Assembly: GCA_017694845.1 (NCBI GenBank)
Contig: JADIMI010000062.1
Span: 1 to 37,960, forward strand
Length of the DNA: 37,960 bases
DNA from: Candidatus Cryptobacteroides intestinavium
GTDB lineage: Bacteria > Bacteroidota > Bacteroidia > Bacteroidales > UBA932
Reading direction: 5' to 3'
Positions 1 through 7,739 of the stretch are shown piece after piece (within the stretch, counting starts at the first letter, position 1; the number at the start of each line of letters is the position of its first letter). The position numbers and the translations under genes are program-made. Below the pieces are notes generated by a model. That model saw only the letters and a list, made by a program, of their open reading frames with translations. It did not search any database and was not told the DNA's origin.

Positions 1-150
1 GGCATCCTTGATAGTTTTAAGCCTGTGGGCAATGGCGATAACGGTACGTCCCTTGATTAACGAATCGATTGCTTTTTGCACTTCTACTTCATTTTCGGGG
101 TCAAGTGAGGCGGTTGCTTCGTCAAGCAGAATGATTGGCACATTGGAAAA
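1..150 (-). pseudogene. ABC transporter ATP-binding domain, truncated fragment
   Basis: Read on the minus strand, this stretch encodes the Walker B and D-loop region ([16 protein letters not shown]) and the switch histidine (IAIAHRL) of an ABC-transporter nucleotide-binding domain. The reading runs off the left edge of the window towards the C-terminus. On the N-terminal side the similarity stops at about base 150. The signature LSGGQ, which should lie about 20 residues before Walker B, is absent, and upstream codons (HLDPWSAYLA...) look unlike the family. The gene is therefore broken at this point, and the fragment is a remnant rather than a working transporter. The residues resemble exporter-type ATPases of the MsbA/multidrug class. 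It marks a rearrangement boundary beside the PUL. A local assembly join could give the same picture. Confidence 0.7.
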
Positions 151-242
151 ATGAAGGTCAGGCCAGGACGCGTACAGCGCCCGGTCAAGTCTGGGGCAGG
201 CTGCAGGCATACGATTCGATGTCAATCGCCGAGGCAGAGTTT
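151..242. other. Junction segment with no recognisable gene
   Basis: This short stretch lies between the broken ABC ATPase fragment and the first PUL operator. No frame on either strand gives a convincing product. A minus-strand reading of about 28 codons without a start codon ends at 185-187. I see no inverted repeats or target-site duplication that would identify an insertion. Confidence 0.5.
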
Positions 243-289
243 TTCCGGTAAATTTTCAACCTTGCAATCTTTCACATATTGTAATTTGG
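243..289 (+). promoter_or_regulatory. PUL operator copy 1 plus -7 box, upstream of the 343 lipoprotein
   Basis: The 20-mer TTCCGGTAAATTTTCAACCT occupies 243-262. It differs from the copy at 4441-4460 at one position only. Exactly 39 bp after its first base is TAATTTGG (282-289), a one-mismatch version of the Bacteroidota -7 box TAnnTTTG. The operator ends where the -33 element would sit, so no strong independent -33 box is present, which suggests dependence on an activator. The start codon follows about 53 bp downstream of the -7 box. The transcription start and the bound protein are inferred. Confidence 0.65.
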
Positions 290-342
290 CAACCGCAAAC
301 TAATAATGAAGCGACTGATTTATTAACACTAATAGTAACTAT

Positions 343-2016
343 ATGAAAAGAATCTTCAATTCAATTTTTGTTTTGTCGACAATGCTTGGCCTCACAGTGG
401 CTTGCAGCAAACCGGCAATCGATGAAAACGGAGGCGGAACTACAATTGCAGAAACGCCTTTCAGCGCAGTTTCCGTTACAGCTGAAGATGTCACTGTCGA
501 CGGAGTCATAGCAGGGACTTCCGTGACTTTCACATTCGAGAAGAATGTAGACGTGACAGCTGCCGAGCTGAACATAACGATGAACGAAGGCTGGACACTC
601 ACATATCCTACCGATCCTAAAGCGTACGATATGACAGCATCTGACATCGACTTGTATTTCGAGGCTGTCGACGGCAGCAAGATGACCTACGACGTCACTG
701 TCAACTTCGACACAAATCCTATTGCCGATGCATCGAAAATCAAGGTCGGCAGCTTTGCGACGACAGTAAATGCCGCGGCAAACGAGATTATAGCGAAATG
801 GGATTCTTCAATGGACTTCAACTACGATACGAAAACAGATCCACGTTCATCCATTACCGTCACTTTTGAGTCCGGCGCTCTGAAGGATGGAGCGGAATAC
901 AAGGGCGAGGCATCATACGATCTTACTGCCGGCGCAGTCCAGTTCCCTGTTTCATACAAAGGTTCTGATGTAGTCTTCACTCTCAAGATAGACTACACCG
1001 CAAGGATGGAATCCTACAGGGACTGGGGATTCACCGACATATCAGCCGATCTGGTTCCGGAAGAATATAACTCTGCAATTACCGTGTACTCAGCCAAATC
1101 ACTGCTGAAAGCCATTCCGCCAAAGCATATCGGCTCCGAGTCCCAGTCATGGTGGGACTGTACAAATGTCAGCGATCAGTATCACAAGATGGCGCTTCTC
1201 GCCGACTACGACGTGGATATAATGAGCGACGCCACAGTCGCAGTTTCAAGCGAACCTACAGAGATATCGATTGTCCTTGTCGATCCTAATGTACTGCAGG
1301 GAGCCATCGTCACAAATGCCGATATGAGTATCACTCCTGATGCAGTGGAAGCAGTTGTGGCTATTACGGGGGCAAACGACCAGACTTCAGAGATGCTTAT
1401 ATCCGATGGCAGCACAATGTCTACAGAAATATTGTATCCTGCTCCTGGGCCATGGCGTTCGGCATTCATTTTCGGAAACGACGGCAAGCTCTCATTCTCC
1501 CAGGTAGCTGCAAAAGACGGCAATATATGCAATATTCCGTTCTTCGAATTTGAAGGAGCGAGAAATGCGCAACTTACAGATGACAACATCAAGCCTAGGA
1601 ACAATTATGCACAGTACATCCAGGATCCCGTATCGGTCGAGTCCCTGGCTTCAGGAAAACCTTGGTTCGTGAAGTATGGTCGCAAATTGAGCTTCAAGGA
1701 TGTCATCTGCAACGACGGTGCCACCGAAACTACAGGTGACGGCATATACGGGACAAGGTGCGGTTCATTCATCGGTACGACCTATGACGGCAAAATCGCC
1801 ATGGCGGCAGTACACAGCGGGGAAATCTCGGCAGTCCGCATCGCCTACGCGCTTTACCGCCTCGGATGGGACAATATCCTGTATATGGGAGGTGCGAGCT
1901 GGCTGGCCGACTCCTTCCGCCCGGCAATATATGTTAACGGGAAAAGCGTTACTTCTACGGCAAGTCCAAATATGAGTTCAATGTATGTAGTAGCCTTCAA
2001 TCCTGTCTCCAAATAA
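343..2016 (+). CDS. Lipoprotein with phosphodiester-glycosidase-like (NAGPA-like) C-terminal region
   Basis: This 557-residue protein has a type II signal peptide (lipobox LTVAC, acylated Cys21), so it should be anchored in an envelope membrane, probably facing outward. Residues about 40-220 look like two Ig-like beta-sandwich repeats of the kind found in Bacteroidales surface lipoproteins. From about residue 300 the pattern resembles phosphodiester glycosidases: VVAITGAND where the family has a Gly/Asn-rich AxNGxFF motif, then a DGK turn, and near the C-terminus TRCGSFIGTTYDGK and LGWDNILYMGGASW where the family has a LDGGGSS motif. The expected aspartate of that last motif is replaced by Met-Gly, so activity is uncertain. 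It follows operator copy 1 and ends at a terminator, so it looks monocistronic within the PUL. It could act as a surface glycan-binding protein instead. The fold assignment is by eye and tentative. Confidence 0.6.
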   Translation: MKRIFNSIFVLSTMLGLTVACSKPAIDENGGGTTIAETPFSAVSVTAEDVTVDGVIAGTSVTFTFEKNVDVTAAELNITMNEGWTLTYPTDPKAYDMTASDIDLYFEAVDGSKMTYDVTVNFDTNPIADASKIKVGSFATTVNAAANEIIAKWDSSMDFNYDTKTDPRSSITVTFESGALKDGAEYKGEASYDLTAGAVQFPVSYKGSDVVFTLKIDYTARMESYRDWGFTDISADLVPEEYNSAITVYSAKSLLKAIPPKHIGSESQSWWDCTNVSDQYHKMALLADYDVDIMSDATVAVSSEPTEISIVLVDPNVLQGAIVTNADMSITPDAVEAVVAITGANDQTSEMLISDGSTMSTEILYPAPGPWRSAFIFGNDGKLSFSQVAAKDGNICNIPFFEFEGARNAQLTDDNIKPRNNYAQYIQDPVSVESLASGKPWFVKYGRKLSFKDVICNDGATETTGDGIYGTRCGSFIGTTYDGKIAMAAVHSGEISAVRIAYALYRLGWDNILYMGGASWLADSFRPAIYVNGKSVTSTASPNMSSMYVVAFNPVSK

Positions 2017-2062
2017 CATGTGAAGACAAACGACCGGATTTCATACAATTATTGACAATACA

Positions 2063-2101
2063 GGGCTGTGTCGAAATAAATATTTACGGCATAGCCCTTT
2101 T
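2063..2101 (+). terminator. Rho-independent terminator after the 343 lipoprotein gene
   Basis: GGGCTGTG (2063-2070) pairs with CATAGCCC (2090-2097) through one G-U pair, with a 19-base loop, and is followed at once by TTTT. It separates this gene from the next lipoprotein at 2155. Confidence 0.65.
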
Positions 2102-2154
2102 AGGTTTTAGTCCAACAATTCCCTTTTTAGTTTATTTTATCTAAATTCGCTGTC

Positions 2155-4413
2155 ATGAATTTAAGGATATCCATTGCAATTATCCTCTGGACTCTCATTT
2201 CCTGTACACCGGAACCAGTGGATCAGGAACCTGATATAACGTCTGACGATGCGCCATCGGAACTGGATGCCGCCTTCACTTTCCCGGAAACGGAACTTGA
2301 AACATTTTCGGGCTGGGCACGGCATCTTCTGTTTTTCGACGAGGAAGACTGCGTCTATGCCACGGAAGAGTGGACACTGGAAGGATTCAGTCCTGATTTC
2401 ACGGCAGGAAGCTGTGTGGCGGTAGCCTATGAAGATTCAGAAAACCTGATTGTACCGTCGTTCGATACAGGAAGGGAGGACAGATGTTTCAAATTGAACT
2501 CCGTCACAAAAGACGCCCCGGGAATATATACCAAGGTCTGCAGCGGCGGATTGTCAGGACTGACCGGAGGGGAACTGACACCGGCCGTATCATATATAAG
2601 GGTGAAGATTAGCAATGCTCCTGCCGACTTCCTCTCATTTGATTTCAGGATTTCAGGCTTGAGCAACACTTTCGACTTCATGACCGGGGAATACAGTTTC
2701 GAAGGAAGTGGATACGACTTCCGCAATGTAAGCCTGTGCAGCCAGGATACACTCATGACATTTTTCCCTCAAATCAATCCGGCCGGCGAGCCAGTCGAGT
2801 TCACCGTCAGGATGGAAGGCTACGAGAAAAACTTCTATTCCACGATAGCCAACGGATTGAAACCGGGGACATCGGTCGAACTTGAACTGGATTTCTATCA
2901 GTCCGGGAACGAACTGAAAGCCGGGCTGACAGCCAGATCTTATGTCAACGGCGAGTCGGATACTTCCAGCGAGACATCGGTGACAGTGACTGAATACCGC
3001 AGGCGGAGTTCGATGTACTCCGTAGAAGTCCAGCAGAAAGACGGCACATGGAAGAAGGAAGATGTCCATTACGCCCTCTGCTCCGATGCCTCGTCACATC
3101 ACAGCCAGCTTTGGAATGACTGGGACAATTCGAAGAAACTCCGGGACACAATGGGATTCACCAATTTCGTAAATCCTTTTGACGGGCCTGTAAAGGTAAG
3201 AGTGCACAGACTCGACGGAAAGCAGTTCTCGAGAGTCGACATCAGACCTACCGAGTACGGAATCATCCATACAGAAATAGATGACAACACCATTGAATTC
3301 ACGATACCTTCCTATGAGAAGCGCAAGCTTTCCATAGAATTCGATTCCGACAGATTCCACAATCTTGCAGTCCTTCCGTGCAGACCGGACCCCGACAGAC
3401 CTGATCCTGACAATATTCCGTCAGATATGATATACTTCGGTCCTGGAGAACATGTCAGGAGTGTCACGCACATCGGTGAAGGCCAGACTCTCTATGTCGA
3501 TGAAGGAGCCATTCTGTATACAAAGATAACCGTTGACGGAGACAATGCCACCATTGCCGGCAACGGGATCATTTCAGGGGAGAAGCTGGCCCATACCGGA
3601 GGGACATATGCATCGGGATATCAGCTTATCGAGTCCAATCCTTCAAAAAACGGGACCAGGAATTATTTTACAGTCAAGGACGTGACCATAATAGATTCCC
3701 CAAACTGGACAATGTCCATATACAATACCGACCATGTCACAATCGACAACATAAATCTCATCTGCTGGATACTGAACGGTGACGGCATAGACCTGTGCAG
3801 CGTGCGGGACGCCGTGGTCAGGGATTCCTTCATCAGGACCTATGACGACTGCATAACACTGAAGGTAAACAGTACATCTGTCGGAGACACGCAGGATATA
3901 CTCCTCGAGAACAATCTCATCTGGGCAGACTACGCCAGGGGGATAGTCATCGGTCCGGAGTCGGGATGCGTCGGAGGAGGCAGAATACACGACGTGACAG
4001 TGGAAGGATGTACAGTACTTCACCATCCGTTCGCCATACAGAGCAACTCCCAGCTCGCAGACAGAGACTGCTGCGGGATTTCAATATCACAGTTCCCGCA
4101 CGGAGGCACGGTATCCGGGACTACCGAGAATATAATTTTCCGCAATATAGTTTCCGACAACGTGATGCCTCAGAGCCGGCCGTTCGTGATAAGACAGGAA
4201 CCGGGACAGGACGGACAGGCCCTGCTGAAGAACATCACATTCGAAAACTTCAGAATACTTGCCGAGAAAGGATCCAGGCCGGCGGACATATTCACCCACG
4301 GAAGCAGAATCGAAGGACTGGTTTTCAGAAATCTTACTTACAACGGGGCGCCTTTCCCCTATGAAACAATGCTTGACATTTACGGAGACAATGTAGAATA
4401 TACGGTAGAATGA
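2155..4413 (+). CDS. GH28-like right-handed beta-helix glycoside hydrolase, lipoprotein with extra N-terminal domain
   Basis: This 752-residue protein has a short lipoprotein signal (Cys17). Residues about 40-285 are an N-terminal beta-rich region, with the stretch LKPGTSVELELDF resembling fimbrillin-type surface modules. From about 290 to the end it is closely related to the product at 20801-22357: both share the WNDWDNSK segment, a Pro-rich linker and a parallel beta-helix. The helix keeps the GH28 acid pattern: NGDGID with Asp543, then YDDC with Asp564/Asp565, giving the 21/22-residue spacing seen in polygalacturonases. The GH28 Gly-His-Gly motif is replaced by ARGIVIG, and the Arg-x-Lys that binds the galacturonate carboxylate is not apparent. 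The fold and catalytic acids are well supported. Pectin is unlikely as substrate in this sialidase/GH20 setting, and the true linkage is unknown. It ends at a strong terminator. Confidence 0.75.
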   Translation: MNLRISIAIILWTLISCTPEPVDQEPDITSDDAPSELDAAFTFPETELETFSGWARHLLFFDEEDCVYATEEWTLEGFSPDFTAGSCVAVAYEDSENLIVPSFDTGREDRCFKLNSVTKDAPGIYTKVCSGGLSGLTGGELTPAVSYIRVKISNAPADFLSFDFRISGLSNTFDFMTGEYSFEGSGYDFRNVSLCSQDTLMTFFPQINPAGEPVEFTVRMEGYEKNFYSTIANGLKPGTSVELELDFYQSGNELKAGLTARSYVNGESDTSSETSVTVTEYRRRSSMYSVEVQQKDGTWKKEDVHYALCSDASSHHSQLWNDWDNSKKLRDTMGFTNFVNPFDGPVKVRVHRLDGKQFSRVDIRPTEYGIIHTEIDDNTIEFTIPSYEKRKLSIEFDSDRFHNLAVLPCRPDPDRPDPDNIPSDMIYFGPGEHVRSVTHIGEGQTLYVDEGAILYTKITVDGDNATIAGNGIISGEKLAHTGGTYASGYQLIESNPSKNGTRNYFTVKDVTIIDSPNWTMSIYNTDHVTIDNINLICWILNGDGIDLCSVRDAVVRDSFIRTYDDCITLKVNSTSVGDTQDILLENNLIWADYARGIVIGPESGCVGGGRIHDVTVEGCTVLHHPFAIQSNSQLADRDCCGISISQFPHGGTVSGTTENIIFRNIVSDNVMPQSRPFVIRQEPGQDGQALLKNITFENFRILAEKGSRPADIFTHGSRIEGLVFRNLTYNGAPFPYETMLDIYGDNVEYTVE

Positions 4414-4419
4414 ATGTTG

Positions 4420-4454
4420 CCGGAAGCGTTATACGAATGCTTCCGGTAAATTTT
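4420..4454 (+). terminator. Terminator after the GH28-like lipoprotein, overlapping the next operator
   Basis: CCGGAAGC (4420-4427) and GCTTCCGG (4439-4446) form a perfect 8-bp stem with an 11-base loop, followed by TAAATTTT. Its right arm supplies the first bases of the operator starting at 4441, so termination and regulation share sequence. Confidence 0.65.
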
Positions 4455-4487
4455 AAACCTATATCATTTTTAATCGGCCTATATTTG
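4441..4487 (+). promoter_or_regulatory. PUL operator copy 2 and promoter of the susCD-nanA operon
   Basis: The operator TTCCGGTAAATTTTAAACCT (4441-4460) is followed by a perfect -7 box TATATTTG (4480-4487), again starting 39 bp after the first operator base. The core GGT-N9-ACC is an imperfect palindrome, as expected for a dimeric regulator. The first base of susC1 is 28 bp past the box. No good -33 TTG lies at the usual distance, consistent with activation by a bound protein. The identity of the regulator is inferred. Confidence 0.75.
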
Positions 4488-4515
4488 AATCCGCTTAACA
4501 ACACTAACTACCAAT

Positions 4516-7500
4516 ATGAACGTTCATTTTACGTTGACGATTCTTTCGGCTCTGCTGGTATTTTACCCTATCGGCGCGGATGCCGCAGAATCCCGACTTT
4601 CCTCAGGGGAAAATCTCGGACAGGAAGAAAAAATCCTGTCAGGAACAGTTGTAGACTCCAAGACAGGTGACCCGCTTGTCGGTGTGACCGTTGTCCAGCA
4701 GGGAAACCCGGAATATGCTCTGACAGACCTGGACGGCAGGTTCACTTTTGAACTCTCAGAATCGAATGATTCTGACATAGAATTCTCCTTTATCGGCTAC
4801 AAGACATACACGGTCCCGCCCGAGGAAGGTAAAATCACAGTCAGAATGGAACAGGATCTCCAGGTGCTTGAAGAATCGCAGGTAATAGCCTACGGAACTC
4901 AGAGCAAGATGTCCATTACAGGTTCCATCACCTCAATAGAGACAAAAGACCTGCTGAAGTCTCCGAGCGGAAGTGCGGCGAGTGCTCTTGCAGGTGCAGT
5001 CACCGGTATTTCGTCAATCCAGACTTCCGGACAGCCCGGAGCGGATGACCCTGAAATATTCGTCAGGGGGGCCGGCTCGCTCACGAGCGAGGCTTCGAAA
5101 CCGCTCATTCTTGTGGATGGAGTGGAACGCTCTTTCTTCCAGATGGATCCGAATGAAATCGAAAGCATCACCGTCCTCAAGGATGCCGCTTCCACTGCGG
5201 TCTTCGGAGTCAGGGGCGCGAACGGAGTCATCCTTGTCACGACAAGAAGAGGGCAGGAAGGCAAGCTCAGCATAGGAGTGACAAGTTCATTCGGACTTAC
5301 GCAGGCTCTCAGGAAACTGACAGGCGTAGACAGTTACGATTACGCCCTTCTGTATACTGAAGCGCAGAAAAGCGACGGAGTGTCCGACAACGCACTTATC
5401 TTCACCCCGTACATCACCGAAATGTTCCGCACCAATGCAGACCCTATAATGTTTCCAAATGTCAACTGGCAGGAAGAAATATTCAAGGATCTGGCATGGC
5501 AGACCCAGCACAATGTGACAATGTCCGGAGGCGGAAAACGTATGAAGTACTTCATTTCACTCGGCTATCTGCATCAGGACGGTGTGCTCAAGAGAAATTA
5601 CGAGACATACAATCCGAACTTCATGTATGACAGATTCAACTACCGCACCAACATTGATGTCAATGTGACCGGCACGACTCTCCTGAAACTCAACATAGGA
5701 GGCAAGGTGTCTGACCAGAGGTCACCTGTCAATGAGGATCTGTGGAGAACGGTGATGTGGTGCGTTCCGTTTTCATCTCCCGGATTTGTCGACGGAAAAC
5801 TGATTCAGAACGCGACGAATCCCTACATACCTATCGGCGAGACGAAGAGTCCGTACGACTATTATTATAACTGGGGATATGACACAAGGAACTCGAACGA
5901 CCTGAACATAGACCTGAGCATCAGCCAGAAACTGGATTTCCTGACATCCGGGCTCAGTCTGAATGTCAAGGGAGCGTACAATACCACGTATTATATGACC
6001 GTGCGCAGAGGGCCTAATGGAAGCGACAGCACATATACCCCCATATATCTGGGATCGATAACCCAGCCGGGAATGTCAATCGAAGACCCTCGTTTCGACG
6101 ACACCATCATATACAGGACCGAAGGTGTCACAGGTCTTGACGAACCGCTCTCATACTCGGAGACAGGTACAGGCAGGAGCAGGAACTGGTACCTGGAAGG
6201 AAGCATAAATTATGCGAGAAAGTTCGGCGACCATGAGATTACCGGACTCCTCCTGTATAACCAGACCAAGACATATTACCCATCCACCTATACTGACATA
6301 CCTACAGGCTACGTCGGATATGTTGGAAGAATCACATATGCTTTCCGCCAGAAATATATGGTCGACGTGAATGCGGGATACAACGGCTCTGAGAATTTCG
6401 CGCCTGACAGACGCTACGGTTTCTTCCCGGCAGGATCGGTGGGATGGATAGTGTCGAGTGAAAAATTCATGCGCGGACAGAAAGTCATAGATTTCCTCAA
6501 ACTGAGAGCTTCCTACGGGCTTGTCGGAAACGACAAGTATGCCGGTGACCGGTTCCTGTATATCGGAGGATGGAACGGCAATCACGCAGCGGTGACTGAC
6601 GGATCGGGAGGAAGCTGGCAGTTCGGTGTCGACAATACGAGCGGAATGCTCAACGATGCCGTGGAAAACAGGCAGGGAAACGAAGAAGTGACATGGGAAA
6701 AGGCCGCCAAACAGAATTACGGTATCGATATGAAGATGTTCAACTACAGGCTGAGCCTTACTGCAGACTATTTCTTCGAACACAGATGGGATATACTTTC
6801 CACGAGGAATACCGCACCGTCCATCACTGACTTCACTCTGCCTCTGATGAATCTCGGCGTGGTCAACAATCACGGCTACGAGGTGTCCCTCGGCTGGACC
6901 GATACGCAGAACAGGAAGGTAGGATACTGGATTACAGCGAATGTCTCCTATTCGAAGAACAAGATCATATATATGGACGAAGTCGTCCCGAACGAACCGT
7001 ACATGGCCCAGACGGGCAGAAGCACAGGACTTAATTATGCCCTTGAATTCGACCGTTTCTATGACTATTCAGATTTCGACGCTGAAGGCAATCTTCTTGC
7101 GGACGAGGACGGCAAGCCTCTGCTTCCAGTCCAGAATGGCTCTCCGAAGCCCGGCGACCCTTTGTTCAAGGACAAGAACAATGACGGCAAGATTGACGGC
7201 AATGACTATACATATGTAGGATACAGCAGCCGTCCTGAATATGTGTTCGGACTGGTGGCCGGCATCAAATGGAAAGGTCTTGAAATTTCGATGCAGTGGA
7301 CTGGTGCCACGCATGCATCCCGTATGCTGTCAGGTGAATACAGGACTCCTTTCGGCACCCAGAATTCAAGAACGCTGTTGAAATATCTGGCTGACGGAAG
7401 ATGGCACGCAGGCAACACCGAGAATGCGCGATTCCCAAGACTGACATTCACCAACAAGACACTCTATACCACGGCGTCGACAATGTGGCTTATGGACGCA

Positions 7501-7731
7501 TCGTATCTGAGGCTCAAGACTGCGGAAATATCATATACGTTTTCCGACAATGCCGCTCTGAAGAAGGCAGGAATATCTTCGGCAAGAATATATCTGAACG
7601 GATACAACCTGCTGACACTTTTCTCCGAACTGGCAGAGTTCGACATAGATCCGGAAGGATACACCGGTGACGGAGCCTACACATATCCAAACAACAGGAT
7701 CTTCAATTTCGGTATCAATCTGACATTCTGA
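4516..7731 (+). CDS. susC: SusC-type TonB-dependent outer-membrane glycan transporter (first pair)
   Basis: This 1071-residue outer-membrane transporter imports oligosaccharides with its SusD partner, powered by TonB. After a cleavable signal peptide (cut near residue 23, GADA) it has a carboxypeptidase-regulatory-like domain at about 40-120 (GTVVDSKTGDPLVGVTV). A TonB-dependent receptor plug follows at about 130-250, with LVDGVER and the hallmark ESITVLKDAASTAVFGVRGANGVILVTT. The rest is the 22-strand barrel, ending in the aromatic NFGINLTF. The Asp/Asn-rich segment DKNNDGKIDGND in the C-terminal third is usual for SusC proteins and may bind calcium. It is the first gene of the operon and lies 8 bp upstream of susD1. 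Family assignment is secure; the transported glycan is inferred from neighbours. Confidence 0.95.
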   Translation: MNVHFTLTILSALLVFYPIGADAAESRLSSGENLGQEEKILSGTVVDSKTGDPLVGVTVVQQGNPEYALTDLDGRFTFELSESNDSDIEFSFIGYKTYTVPPEEGKITVRMEQDLQVLEESQVIAYGTQSKMSITGSITSIETKDLLKSPSGSAASALAGAVTGISSIQTSGQPGADDPEIFVRGAGSLTSEASKPLILVDGVERSFFQMDPNEIESITVLKDAASTAVFGVRGANGVILVTTRRGQEGKLSIGVTSSFGLTQALRKLTGVDSYDYALLYTEAQKSDGVSDNALIFTPYITEMFRTNADPIMFPNVNWQEEIFKDLAWQTQHNVTMSGGGKRMKYFISLGYLHQDGVLKRNYETYNPNFMYDRFNYRTNIDVNVTGTTLLKLNIGGKVSDQRSPVNEDLWRTVMWCVPFSSPGFVDGKLIQNATNPYIPIGETKSPYDYYYNWGYDTRNSNDLNIDLSISQKLDFLTSGLSLNVKGAYNTTYYMTVRRGPNGSDSTYTPIYLGSITQPGMSIEDPRFDDTIIYRTEGVTGLDEPLSYSETGTGRSRNWYLEGSINYARKFGDHEITGLLLYNQTKTYYPSTYTDIPTGYVGYVGRITYAFRQKYMVDVNAGYNGSENFAPDRRYGFFPAGSVGWIVSSEKFMRGQKVIDFLKLRASYGLVGNDKYAGDRFLYIGGWNGNHAAVTDGSGGSWQFGVDNTSGMLNDAVENRQGNEEVTWEKAAKQNYGIDMKMFNYRLSLTADYFFEHRWDILSTRNTAPSITDFTLPLMNLGVVNNHGYEVSLGWTDTQNRKVGYWITANVSYSKNKIIYMDEVVPNEPYMAQTGRSTGLNYALEFDRFYDYSDFDAEGNLLADEDGKPLLPVQNGSPKPGDPLFKDKNNDGKIDGNDYTYVGYSSRPEYVFGLVAGIKWKGLEISMQWTGATHASRMLSGEYRTPFGTQNSRTLLKYLADGRWHAGNTENARFPRLTFTNKTLYTTASTMWLMDASYLRLKTAEISYTFSDNAALKKAGISSARIYLNGYNLLTLFSELAEFDIDPEGYTGDGAYTYPNNRIFNFGINLTF

Positions 7732-7739
7732 AAAAAATC

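Noticed and set aside
2099..2149. Operator-like and -7-like sequence before the 2155 gene
   Set aside because: A stretch at 2099-2117 matches only about 11 positions and lies 43, not 39, bp before TAAATTCG (2142-2149). This is too weak to call, although the gene clearly needs a promoter or readthrough.
4410..4670. A short plus-strand frame overlapping the terminator, operator and susC1 start
   Set aside because: It would read through the terminator and promoter region, and its product looks like random translation.
6151..6873. A 240-codon minus-strand frame inside susC1
   Set aside because: It lies wholly within a secure susC gene, has no ribosome-binding context and resembles no protein family.
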